Positions 25,991 to 37,776 of a DNA stretch of 64,000 nucleotides are shown here, piece by piece (positions within the stretch are counted from its first letter, which is position 1; every line of letters begins with the position of its first letter). The stretch is taken from assembly GCF_901709675.1 (NCBI RefSeq), contig NC_051098.1, forward strand, positions 7,691,000 to 7,754,999, given 5' to 3'. Made by a program: the position numbers and the translations under genes. This DNA is from Syngnathus acus (taxonomy: Eukaryota; Chordata; Actinopteri; Syngnathiformes; Syngnathidae). A model generated the notes under the pieces. The model ran no database searches and was not told where the DNA came from. It saw nothing but the letters and a program-made list of their open reading frames with translations.

Positions 25991-27839
25991 TAAATCCCTC
26001 TAGCTGCCTACTCATGTTTTTCCCCTGTTGAACTTGTCCAGGGATTCCTTTCTTCTGCAGAACACAAGCGTACACTAGAGGTGGTCCCATGCCTGGTTTT
26101 CTTTTTCATGAATTTTCAATTTGAAGTCCCAGAAGGCCACTGAGACAGATTCTGCCAAACTCTTTTAGGTGTCCATCTTTTTAGTTCGCTGGACGCCCAC
26201 CCACTGTAACCCCCTGCCAGCGGGTCTCATCACTGACTCCTGTCTCTTGTCAAATTCAAGGCTTTCACCCCAGGAAGATAAGGGACCAGCTGATCTTTTG
26301 GTGTTATGGTATTGTGAGACACTGCTGGAAGAAGTTTAATAAGAAGAAAAGGCATTGATGTTTTTAAAGCTTGGTTGAGTAAGATGGGTGGAGTCAAATA
26401 ATTCTACTATGACTGGGTGCAAAGATGTGACATTGATGGTGAAAAAGCCTCTGTGTCTGAAACTTTGCCCAAGCTTCACCACATTTTCTTTCATTTTAAT
26501 TTGTGGCATCGTTCAACTGACAGTTTGGATTCAGACACGCAGGTTTTGTTTTCTCCAAGGACGCCGTTAGTGTTCAGTCTGTTAGCACTGATTGGGTAAT
26601 ATGGCACTCCAAAATGTGTGCGTTTGTTGTTGGCTCAAAGGATTAGACTTTTAGAATACAAATTTAGGCTTAGACAGAAAAGTTTGGAGTTGTGCTCGAT
26701 GATGTACACAACAATACAATTACAAAAAAAAAGAGCTCCCGGTGTATTGTAAAGAGATGAGCCTACAAACCATTTTGTTGAATAATTGATTAGGGGGGAA
26801 TTATGTCCATTAAGGCACATTTGAGACCATTATTTTGTAGTATTATGTGGTTACAGTAGGAGAGGCACTGTTGATTATGTCTCAACTAATTTGTGGCTGT
26901 GCGATAAGATAAAGCTCCACTATGACTGCTCCGTAAAGCAGCTTTAATGAGTCATGGGCGTAGAAGAAACAGGAGTTTGGCTGCCTGTCAGTGTTGGCTC
27001 ACCACTGAACTCATTTTCGAGATTCAGGGTCGGAGATACATAAAGGCCATTCACTCCCTGGCCACCCGCACATCGAGAGGGGGATTTTGATACCTGCCCC
27101 TTTTTGCCATTTTTATGTGCATGCTATATTTTTGATCGGCTTGATACTCTACCGCAATGCATTTCGCTTCAGAGTATATTAAAAGAAACAGGTTTCTTCC
27201 TGTGTGGAGTTTGCAAGAGATAATTCTAACACGCTTGTTATTAGAGTCAAAGAATGTTATGGATTGACGTTCGATACAGCCTGTTGATTCATGAGACATG
27301 ACCCGACCCTCATTAAAAGCCAGTGCCTCAATACAGTCAATATTTTGTTATGATTGATTGACAGCTCAGCACCAATTTACCACTTTCTGCAGATTTGACA
27401 AATTTAATGATGTTTCAAAGTGTGGTGATTACAGAGACTACAAATTTAAAATTAGCAAGTTGTGTTTGGAATCAGTTTGTATTTGTTTCTATACCTATTT
27501 TTGAAAATATGGTATGTCTTTACATGCTACTGGTCGGTAGGGCAAAAATGTTTAGGGAGCACTACATTTCAAAAAATGTCAATGATGTCATTTGATTAAC
27601 CAACTTCAGCTCAACTTTCAACACATTATTGTCGACTACAGAAAATATTTAATCGTTCAAATGCTGTACTTACTCATTCTAGCCTCTACAGTTAATCTAA
27701 AGCTGATATGGGAATGTTTGCGAAGGGAGCAAATGTTGGCTTTTCGACAAGGTTCATTTAAGAGCGCAAATACATTCGCCAGAAATTTGCAAACAGTTTT
27801 AACTGCTGAACATGTTCAAAATTTCTGAAACAAACCAAA
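25991..27839. other. Intergenic, possible conserved non-coding stretch
   Basis: No coding exon is seen. About 26880-27380 is free of repeats and reads like conserved regulatory DNA. It includes GCTTTAATGAGTCATGGGCG and, near the end, a perfect PBX-MEIS site. Confidence 0.35.
27355..27364 (+). promoter_or_regulatory. Perfect PBX-MEIS/PREP site
   Basis: TGATTGACAG occurs inside TTATGATTGATTGACAGCTC. It shares 13 bases with the site at 5.73 kb on one side (GATTGATTGACAG) and 13 bases with the site at 34.88 kb on the other (TGATTGACAGCTC). Confidence 0.45.
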
Positions 27840-27995
27840 AGAGAAAGAAGATCCTAAAAAGCGTGTTGTGGGGATATGAGTGGAAGCTGGGCTACCCAGA
27901 GAAAATCCTCATGCACGCAATCTCCACACAAACGTGTCACTTTGGAAAATTGAAGTCAGACCTGCTCACCACTAAACCATTGAGCCACCAATTGC
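27840..27995 (-). mobile_element. Old tRNA-derived SINE, minus strand
   Basis: Read on the + strand the order is CTACCCAGAGAAAATCCTCA (decayed core), ATCTCCACACAAACGTG, then CTGCTCACCACTAAACCATT and GAGCCACC. The last part is the reversed tRNA-like head. It is the same structural family as the copy at 41.26-41.61 kb but much more diverged. Confidence 0.6.
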
Positions 27996-30900
27996 CTTCT
28001 AAAAGAACAATAACCGCCCCCAAATCTTAAAACTATAACACTAAAACCTTGAATGTCAGGAAAAGTGTAAAGCTCTCTTATGTGCTGTGATTAGCAAGTT
28101 TGCATTTCTGGTGTGCCAATTGGCAAAATATCAATTGGGCTCTATTTTATAATCAATAAACAGCAAAGCCACTTGCAGCCCAGTCCGTCTCCAATTAGTA
28201 CATGTGATGGACTCTGAAGCGCCTGCACGTCGGAACTCAGTAACACAAAATTTCTATTACAAGCATGTCTAAATTCATATAGTCAGGGACTCGGGGCGTA
28301 TGGGGACCTCAGGGTGACACTTGTATAAAGGAAGATTCAAGCCTCAGAGATGGATTTCTGTCATGATTGTCAATGATCCGCTCACTCGCCCTCTCAGCCA
28401 GACAGTGAGCCCAATTTGTATTCCTGGTTCTTTTTTGTAGCTGTCAACGAGATGGACGTGTGTCCATGTTTGCTGCTGGGGGAGTCAATGAGCCATTGAT
28501 TTGGAGAACCACGTTGAATCCTGAGATGCCCCTATGATGGATGGGGCCTTTTTGAACAAGGCAGGGCAAAAATATGAGTAAAAAATTATGACTGCAGTGG
28601 AGGACCGAATCCTCGCTCTTGGAGACATTTTGATTTTTCTGGAAAAAAAAAAAAAAAAGAATTGTAGGAAATCTCTGTATTTTAGCATGTCAGCTTATTG
28701 GGAAATACTTTTTTGCAGAAAACTGCAAAGGATGAACTCTAGGGAAATCAACTTTTTTTTTTTACATATTTATGATGCAGGAGCATAAATTTGTTCAATA
28801 CTCTTTTGAAGGATGAAAACAAGGCTTCAAAATCGGAGTCAATTAGGGGCTAGCCGGTGTTATGGAAAATATCTCTACAATTTATTAAACACTTGAAAAC
28901 ACTGGTAATTGGATGTCCAAAATGTTGTTAAGAACAACATTATTATTATTTTTTTGCATTGTATTGCATTACAAACTGTAAGGTATATTTGACATGCATA
29001 AAATTCAAATAACATTTGAAGCTTCAAGCTTATTATTGCAACCCTCACTTGAAGTTTATATTTTCGTTGTATGGAACATTGGTCCAACGTGATGTGCCAC
29101 CATCGCATACACCCTTCCCCATGCAATGCTGATCTGCCTCAACTCTTACTCCTTTATCCTTCTTCATGTATGGGTTAGCCAGCCAGTCTGACATTAGCCT
29201 TGAGGATTGCAAGAGTACGCCTACCTATGCTGTTGTTGTCTCTTCTTCTTTTGTACCCTATCAACCCTGCTCGCTCTTGTATCGTCTGCCTGACCTCTTC
29301 CTGCCCCGTCCTCTGCCACAGTTCTTTATTTTTTATTTTATTTACATTACTTGTGTTTTTTCAGCCAACATTGAAGGTTACTGTCAAACTAAGTATAAAG
29401 CAAAGAGAATTAAAACAACCACATGCGTAGCCTTTCAGTTGTTATGCTTGTATGTTTATGTTGTGGCGCTATACCCCTTAAGCGACATGGGAAACAAACG
29501 GTCCAGAAGCAGACAGATGATATAAACATTATTCACAGGCATATATTCTTCCTTCTTTGCGGGACAATGACTATTATTAGTGTCATACTGATGAGCTGAG
29601 TGGAACTGAGTGAAGGCAATGAACATTATTTTTCCGTCTTATATTGCGCCAAAGTGGCCGGATGAGCACATTAGAAGGAACGGTACAATAATCATTCAAA
29701 TGATGCAGTGTGACAAAGAAAATCTTTATTTTATCTTTTAAATTCCATGTAATTGTTTTTTTTTATTTTTTTTTTTTATAAAATTCTGGAGAAATTCTCA
29801 TTAAATATACATTACAATATTTTTTGTTATTTTATCCTGAACAAAAAAATAACATTTCCATTCATTTCAATGGGAAAAGATGAATTGAGATATGCGCTGT
29901 TTAGAGATGTTATGAGCATGGTCACGAACAAATAAAAATTGGCACCCCTCATGTACAGATATACTACATTTTAATCTGACTCTAATTGTTGTAAAAAAGG
30001 TATAAAACTGGATGAGCATATAATAGGTTTGTTTACTGTATATTGTGGAGTTTGGCCATGGTTGTCTTTAGGTTTATTAAAATATATCAAATTAAATAGT
30101 GTATATACTGTACTCAAAACAAAACGCTATTACCATTGTTCTGTTGAGAGCTGGCCAACAAGGCAATTCCCTCATCAGCACTGCCCCCGCTAATAAAGAA
30201 ATCCAAAATAAGACTACAAAATGGAACTACCATGTTCAAACATGACCACAGCATGGTTTTCATTAACTTTCAAATCTGTTATTTCAAATGTCAAAAATAA
30301 ATAGCAGCAAATGTGTGCGTGTGCGTGCGTGCATTTTGTATTTATTCGTGAGTGGGGTTTCATTTCTTTCTTTCTACTAGCTTCTTTAAATGAGCACCTT
30401 CATTCAACTATGCATATACTTTGCTGAGAAAATACAAGTCACGCTCTGACAAGGCTATAGGAGGCATACCACGTATATTGTGTAAAACCATCCCATTCTG
30501 TATGTGTTTGCATACTTTCTCAGTCTTTTCCTATTTATTTTTTGCTTGCTTGAAGATGTTTATTCAGGGGATTTTCCATAAATTGTGCAGGTTGCTACAA
30601 GCGGCCCAATTAAGGCAGCCGATGCTACACAGCACAAGACAACCCTTGTTAGTTAAATAGACGTGTGAACAAGCCCTCATTATTACATCCTATTGCATTG
30701 TTTGCTGTGCACAATGGGAAATGGATCAGAGATTATGGGCACACAAATGCTGACACAACATATAATCAAAATCACTATATATACACACACACACATTCTC
30801 AATTACCATACACAATTGAAACCTAACTTGCTGCACAGTGCTCGGAATATAATTTCATCGGCCAACAAATACGTTCTGGTATGTTCTTTGCCCGGTGTTC

Positions 30901-31232
30901 CCCAGTAAACACAGACTCCTTTCACATTGCATGTTTTTAGTTGCACACGTACTGTAAATTCCCGCAACTATGTCTCACGTAAAGGTTATAGGATTTGTAC
31001 CAATAGTGCTGCAATAAAGCTTCAAATTTGCTTCATGGACCTCAGGGAACTGATTTTTTGCTTCTCTAGAAGTTACTGTTGGTTTAAAGAAATGGGTTCA
31101 AGAAATGGCAAGTCAGTGAGCTTTCAGCCTAATGTTGAATAGAAAGTGCCAGTTTGAGGAAGCTTAATTTTAACATCATTACCTTGAGCCCAATGTTGGT
31201 GTACGCCATCTGGGGAATCTAACAATATAACG
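27996..31232. other. Intergenic, no gene seen
   Basis: No gene is supported. A repeat-free, enhancer-like stretch lies at about 28160-28440. T runs occur near 29755-29780. The old dispersed repeat, copy 2, is at 31081-31120. Confidence 0.45.
31081..31120 (+). repeat. Old dispersed repeat, copy 2
   Basis: Second copy of the segment seen at 5941-5980, with AAGAAATGGCAAGTCA preserved. The sequence changes sharply outside it. Confidence 0.45.
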
Positions 31233-31267
31233 AATGGTTCGTGAAGCTTCATTTTCCCATCACTACC
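31233..31267 (+). mobile_element. hAT-type MITE end fragment
   Basis: ATGGTTCGTGAAGCTTCATT followed by TTCCCATCACTACC matches the right arm of the fold-back element at 13.2-13.3 kb. Only one arm is left, 10 bp before element B. Confidence 0.5.
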
Positions 31268-31277
31268 ACATTGTATA

Positions 31278-31670
31278 CCGTATTTTCCGGACTATAAGGC
31301 GCACCTTCAATGAATGGCCCATTTTAAAACTGTGTCCTTATATAAGGCGCACCAGACTATAAGGCGCACCATTAATGCATCATGTCAGATTTTTAATCCA
31401 AATCAAATCATTCTCCATTTTATCTTTTTTATTTCAACTTCAGACACAACAAATTACTTTATGATCACAAAATAATGATCCATAGTGTTTTTGATTCATG
31501 ATTCATAGTCTTCAGCGGGCCACTTATGATTGATTTCATGACAATGCTTCGGGCCAGTTTAAATTTAGGAATTTGGTCCATATATAAGGCGCACCTGACT
31601 ATAAGGCGCACTGTCGGCTTTTGAGAAAATCTTAGGTTTTTAGGTGCGCCTTATAGTCCGAAAAATACGG
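31278..31670. mobile_element. TA-flanked inverted-repeat transposon, member B (GGCGC type)
   Basis: The 393-bp element has 28-bp terminal inverted repeats with one mismatch, starting CCGTATTTTCCGGACTATAA. TA lies outside both ends (31276-31277 and 31671-31672). The motif ATAAGGCGCAC is repeated about six times, in close pairs near each end. It has no coding capacity. It is the best preserved of the three family members. Confidence 0.85.
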
Positions 31671-33979
31671 TACTTGTTTTTTTCTTTTTTTGGGGGGGAA
31701 AGCTGGACCAAATTAATGGTGTTTCCCTTAATAGTTCCCTTAATTGGTAAATATTATTTGAGATGTGGTTTGAGTTCAGAGCATGCTCACAAAACAAAAT
31801 AATGTAAAGTAGTGCTGCAAGGCACCACTGTATTGCATAACTTTTAATGGCATAAAACGTTTTCCTTTTTTTGAGCAACTGATGCCTTTATGTTCTTGAA
31901 TGACGTACCATAGAATGATGAGGCCAAAGCGCTGCTCATCAGCGTGCACCATCCACCCACCATTAGTTCAAGTGCCTTGATCAGCCATGTGTGAAGCCTG
32001 TTGGTGACTACGTATGATGGTGGCACTTTCTAGCGCCCATTTCACACCTGACTAAGCGGGTTAAAAGTCATAGAAGAGCAGGGGAAATGATGATGGAAGT
32101 GACATGGCCTATAACTTTCATTATGTGTCTCTAACCTTTTTCCATGTGCTAATTAATTTTCCTCTACCTGACAGTCATACGCTATGTAAGAGCTCAGGTA
32201 TGCACCAATTCCGGAGTGGTGTACCGGAAACCTTCGATTCAGACAGAGCCTCTCTCTTCAGCTTTGAGTTGTTTTCTTCATAAAGTTCAACATTCCCCCC
32301 CGTAGTGTGGGAATAAATAAAAAAAGGTTAAGTTTCCTTTTATTGATCTGAATCCATTTGTTTAGTCAATACCTGCATGTTTTACCACGAGGGCATGAGT
32401 ATGTTGAAGAAAATCAATGTTTTTTTAATTCAATAACACTGATTTTAAATTCCACCATTGAGAAGAAAACCATCAATGGATATTTGTTGCAAAACACATT
32501 GAGGCTTTTATTACTATGTTATTCAGTTCATTCTTTTTTCAATTTACAATATCACTACAATGCATCTAAGATATATAGAATTACCTGAAATTACCTTCAT
32601 ATTACAGTAAATGTGCCAGACTCTTAACCTACTCAACTCTTTCTCCAACAAAGTGATACCAATAATGGATTCGGTGAGTGCATGAATTTAGCACCACCTT
32701 GTGGCATTACAGAGAACAACGGCTTGTTTGTTTCATAGGCTTTATTGCAGCCCTCAGGGATTTATTTATGCATTTCAATCAAAGGGATCACTTTCAAATC
32801 ACTGTGACCCTTTTTATACCATTGTTGGATAATTTACATACCGTGTGTAATGTCTGTATTGTTATCTGGAGAAATATGCTGCATCAAAGACAGACTGAGA
32901 TGCCCCATTAACTTAATAGCAAAATGGTCCGTGTGTCTCAAAAAGAGCACCATCATCCCTCTTGAATACAATTTTTTTTTATATAAATCTTAAAAACAGC
33001 CTGTTTTCATTGTCATTTTCGCATTAATAATGACCTTAGGTGTTTCACTGATGGTTCATGTTCACTAGTGCAAGTTCATTGTACTGAATTCCTGCAAACG
33101 TACAGTTCGTTAACACTTCCATGGTGGTCTTTGAAACAAATACACAGCATAATAAAAATGATGCTATCTTCAAATCCTATTCTCCTTCATCGCACTCCAA
33201 GTCGGATAATTCTATGAATAGATGAAATGTGATTGCTACCTTTTCCTGCAAATGGCACTTTGAATGGGCAATGTCAGACAAAGAAGTTCATTTTGACATT
33301 GAGACTTGGTGACCTGCAGCCAACAGAACAGTTATCACAAAGAAAAATGTCCAAGATTTTTAAGTGAGAGCTGGGGATGAGGTGATGGCGACAAGATATT
33401 AATTATGTTAATAACAGTGGTAACCTGTCCTACAAAATACGCCCTGCACTGTGAAGCTGATTATAGTGTGGTTGAAAAACTGGGTTACAGTTACACAGTG
33501 TTTATAATATAGATGCATGGTTATATATTTGTCATTCAGTCTTGGAAAACAATGCCCGCATGTGCAAACAATTACCTGGTTCATGATGATGGGAAGCTGG
33601 AGCATATACCTGGTGGCAATGTGAAAAGCTAGGTACACCCTGGAACTATCACCTGTCAGACTAATTCAGTGAAACCTTCTATCTGAATAGAATCCATTTA
33701 AAGCCATTTTTTTTCCAAATAAAAAATGAAACTAAAACTATTCGAGCGCAAGTCTTTTTTTCATGTGCCTTTTCGTGCCTTGGGCTCAGGCTTAGCGATA
33801 TATTGTTATCGTACCGATATGTAGCATAAGCATGGCTTCTTAAGTATTTCAAAGATACATGCTATATATATGAAAAAAAAAGGGGAATTCTATATGTATT
33901 ACCCCTTAACTTCACACAATGTTAGGCATGGCAGTAATAAAGAACAGTATTTAAGTGTTGAATAATATATTTTTTAGGG
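31671..33979. other. Intergenic, no gene seen
   Basis: No exon or transposon protein is recognised. The sequence is AT-rich with short homopolymer runs. Confidence 0.45.
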
Positions 33980-34600
33980 GCTCCTTTGTTTTATAAAGGT
34001 TACCTATAATTTTGGATATTTTACTCTGATATTTCCCGCAAACCTTTGCATCAATTACAACACCAAGTAGTTTTATTATTTACTCTATTTTAATAAAGTA
34101 GACAATTTTGACTTGATGTTTATTTTGGTGACAAAGATTACAAACTTTGTTTTATTTAGATTCAAAGAAAATGTATTTGTATTAAACCTATACTTCAATA
34201 AAGTTTACTCTTTTTCCACAATAGTCAGAAGTTGCTCAAGATTTTCTCCAGAATGTGTCATCAGCAAATAGATCTTTAAAAAAAATACAGACACGGCAAA
34301 TATCATTGATATATAAAATAAAGTACAGAGCCTTGAGAACTCCATGAGTTATTTTCAATTGGTTCAATTTTACATTAACTGCACATACAGATTTCGATCA
34401 TCTAACTTTTACATTTATATGCCAAAACTCTTATATCATATCGCTCTGTTATTTCCATTATTATTTTAAGATCCATAGTGTTGAAAACCTCTTTTAAGTC
34501 TATAAAAACCCAGACAGTCGATTCTTTATGTATACTATGTCTATACTTCACCCTATCTGCCGTCAAAAGATACATCCTCCCTTGGATGACTAACACCTGC
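33980..34600 (-). pseudogene. LINE reverse transcriptase fragment, minus strand
   Basis: Read on the minus strand the RT motifs occur in order but in shifted frames. VWVFIDLKEVFNTMDLK is motif A (family F-x-D-L-K-K-A-F-D-T-V-D). Then comes SSQGSVL, from motif B (P-Q-G-S-V-L-G-P, with the start decayed), and then DLFADDT, the catalytic FADD box of motif C. ENLEQLLTIVEKE, SLNLNKTKFVIF and LGVVIDAKVCGKYQSKISKI follow, matching the thumb region of fish non-LTR elements. The catalytic Asp residues are still readable, but stops and frameshifts kill the copy. Neither the endonuclease nor the element ends are seen. The clade is not assigned. Confidence 0.75.
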
Positions 34601-35500
34601 GTCTATGAGGAATAAAAGCCCTTGCTTTATGTAATATTCAGCCTTTCAATGGTCACTTCACTATTCATAGTGTCCAGCACATGTTTTAAGCAAGATCAAT
34701 GTCTGTTGGTGACGTGAGAAAGGAGTGAAGGAGAAAAGGTGAGACGGAAAGTGACTGGTGGGTCTATGCTAAGCAAACAAAGCCTTGACTATTTCAAGGT
34801 TGTCATGTGTCACGCTGCCCATGACACTGTCTTTGCTCAAGCCTGTCTGCATTATGAATGGCTATCGTGAACCCGAGCTGTCAATCAAATCTGAATACAG
34901 AGACAAGACCTCAAGGCTGGGGGGGAATATGAGAGCAGTTTTTCTCCATCACCACACCTGACCTCAGTGGAGCCATCGCAAACCCTTTCACCCCTCTAAA
35001 ATTATTTCCTTGGCCTTAAAATCTGTTATAAGTATTTAGGAGTTTGAAAATGTTCAAAATGTGCTTCCCTGTCCAAAACAAGTGTCCAGGGTACTTGTCC
35101 TTATTCAGTTTGTACTGAATTTATCCAACACTGTTTATTTCGCTATCAATTCTGCATATAACAATGCATTAGGAAAAATATATACTATTTGATTAATATT
35201 ATCAAGCTACCATACCCATTGTAGCATTTATTTAGGGAAGTACGTGTTTATCTTCATCTAGTGATTGTTTCCTGTTTTTTTAAATGTGAGAGTAAACGTT
35301 TAATCTCCTCTTGAGAAGGACTTATCGTTTACAAGAATCTAAACAGCTCTTCAGATACGAGTTTAAATTGTTCTATGGAACATAATGATTTGCATGTGCA
35401 GGAAGATTGGTGATACATTGGTAATAGAAAATTCACATGGAGGTTTTGCTGAAAATATGATATGAAAATGGAGCAGTTTATAAAATACTTTAAATATTGG
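34601..35500. other. Intergenic, possible conserved stretch
   Basis: No gene is seen. About 34720-34950 is repeat-free and contains a perfect PBX-MEIS site. Confidence 0.35.
34878..34887 (-). promoter_or_regulatory. Perfect PBX-MEIS/PREP site
   Basis: CTGTCAATCA on the + strand is TGATTGACAG on the minus strand. The local sequence GAGCTGTCAATCA is the reverse complement of TGATTGACAGCTC at 27.36 kb, a 13-base identity. Confidence 0.45.
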
Positions 35501-35630
35501 CATAATGACTTTTAATCTCTTCGTGTTAACTTACAATCTAGTCATGATGACATTTTATCTCGACATGATAACTTTAAATCTCGACGTGATGACTTTAATC
35601 TCGCCATGATGACTGCAAATCTCGTCTCGT
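35501..35630 (+). repeat. 21-bp minisatellite, about six units
   Basis: Successive degenerate units of the type ATGATGACTTTAATCTCGAC are separated by 20-22 bp. They end in a small CTCGTCTCGTCTC run. Units drift in sequence but keep the TGA...AATCTCG frame. Confidence 0.85.
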
Positions 35631-36000
35631 CTCATCTTGTGATTTTTTGCTAGGTGACCCTAATATGCCATCGTAGAATAGACGTGATGATGCTACATGT
35701 TTTTCCCCCTCATATCTTCAGTTACTTTTATTTGCAAACGCCAAACCTGGAGAAGACAGAAGTTTACCTGATTATTTCTAAAACTTACTTTGCCACGTGT
35801 TGTACTGCCAGCAGGCATAGTTCACAAAATGCTGTCACAACAAGAGGAAATAGTTTGAAAATTAAACTCTGACCTATTCTGAATTGGAAATCTAACTTGG
35901 ACAAAAGTAAAATGTGTCTAACTGTGGCTGAAATTAACTCTCAGTTCACTTTTGCAACCAGAGAGTTTTTTCTTACTTGTCCATACTAGGGGGCAGATGA

Positions 36001-36043
36001 GTGTGTGTGGGTGGGTGGGTGGTTGAGGGGAGGGGGGGGGGGG
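36001..36043 (+). repeat. G-rich tract, potential G-quadruplex
   Basis: GGGTGGGTGGGTGG is followed by GAGGGG and a run of twelve G. At least four G-runs lie within 35 bases, enough to form an intramolecular quadruplex. Confidence 0.7.
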
Positions 36044-36346
36044 CACGGGAGGTGGTTGGTGGAGAGCAAAAGGGTGGGCGTTCTTGCTTCTTCAGACGTG
36101 AGCATGTAAGTATTCACCGTCTGATGGTAAGGAAATGTGAGCACATCTCAGATCAGCAAGAAGGTCAAAAAAACAGAGGCAAGTGTTAACTCATACTTTC
36201 CATTCAGGTGTTAAAAGAACAGCTTTTCCAGAATCTTTGACCAAATGTCACACTGCTTCAGATGATTTGAATAGTTATTTTCCTTTTTTTCCATTCTCCA
36301 AGTTTTATCAAACTTTAAACCCACCACCTTTAATTTTGTACACATA

Positions 36347-36391
36347 GAAATGTGTGTGTGCGTATGCGTGTGCATGCGCGTGTGCGTGCGG
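36347..36391 (+). repeat. Imperfect (GT)n/(GC) microsatellite
   Basis: TGTGTGTGCGTATGCGTGTG continues as mixed GT and GC dinucleotides. The reverse frame gives a Thr-His repeat and is not coding. Confidence 0.85.
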
Positions 36392-37130
36392 TCCATAAAA
36401 TGTGTTTGTAAAATGTATGGAAAGTCCAAACTAATTTTAAATAAATAAAATAACAGAGCAAACAAAAAGTATCAGACACAAATTAATAAACACAGAAAAC
36501 AGCAGCAATTACAAAACATGCACCAACCAAAAAACAAACAAAAACAAAAAAACAAGGAGAATCAGAATTGTTGGTCCACTCACACAAGGCAATTTGCACT
36601 TGGGTCTACTTGACAATTTTACAATAACCATGCTTCACATGTTTCATTTACGTACAAACACAAGGCTAGGAGATGTACGTATTCAAAAAGTCAATTAATT
36701 CCTGAATTGAATTTACCAAAATACAGGGAGAGCAAGACACTCTCGAGTTATCCAGCGCAACAATGTGGAAATACTTTAACTCCACTAATACCGCGACATC
36801 GGCAAAATCAAGGTCAAGTCAAGCGTGATGCAATAAAACATTTTTTGAATGACATTTGACCTCCCCTAAATTTTATTGATTTTTTTTCTATATTGCCCTG
36901 GAATATAATGGAAGTGAGCCTGACTAAAAATGAGCCGTTTCTGAGAGTCAAATAATATGAAAGACTCTAGCCTCACCTTTGAGCAAAGTGTCTGAAGGTA
37001 ATGTATTTTAAGGCACATGGGTCTAATTACTGTACATCTGAACGTGTACTGGGAATCATGTCAGAACTCCGTGAGGTTCTGACCATTCTCTTTACTACAT
37101 CGCCTGACGTTAGAGGCAATCCTCTGGCTA

Positions 37131-37774
37131 CCGTAATGTCCGGACAATAAGCCGCACCTGATTAAAAGCTGCACCAGCTATATTTAGGGGTTAATCTTGT
37201 TTTGTTCATATATAAGCTGCACTGGACCATAAGCCGCAGGTTTTCTAACGTTTAATTACCATTTTTAAGAGAATATACACAAAGAATATCGTAAGGAAAG
37301 AGATTTGGGGACGCATACGTTTTATTAACATAACCTTTATTGACAGAGATGAAGGAGCTCTGCAAACATACAAACATGTATAAAGCTCAGTGACGACCAT
37401 AATAAAACCTAATGTGCAGGGAACACTAGCAACACACTAATAATAAACAAAATGGGACAACTTACAGCGGTAAAGTTGGCAATGTGATATAAGCTACACG
37501 TATAGCTCCAGAGTAGATGTGACCGGTAAATAAAGTAAGAAAAGCGTGACGCAACAAGTTGTCATCAATGTTGATAAATGTGTCTGGTCACATATCCCTC
37601 CGCCCAGCAAAGCAGTGCCGCACAACAGCGATCCACAGCCTTTTTATGGAGTGTATAAGTGTATGAGTCATCACAAAAAATCATGAAAAATCCATAGCTA
37701 CGCCGCACCGGACGACAAGCCGCAGGGTTCAAAGCTTGTGCAAAAAGAAGCGGCTGATAGTCCGGGAATTACGG
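37131..37774. mobile_element. TA-flanked inverted-repeat transposon, member C (GCCGC type)
   Basis: The 644-bp element starts CCGTAATGTCCGGACAATAA and ends with the complement CCGGGAATTACGG. TA lies outside both ends (37129-37130 and 37775-37776). Subterminal motifs of the type ATAAGCCGCA occur about seven times, again in pairs. Its ends are more diverged than in A and B, so it is probably the oldest. No transposase frame is present. Confidence 0.75.
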
Positions 37775-37776
37775 TA

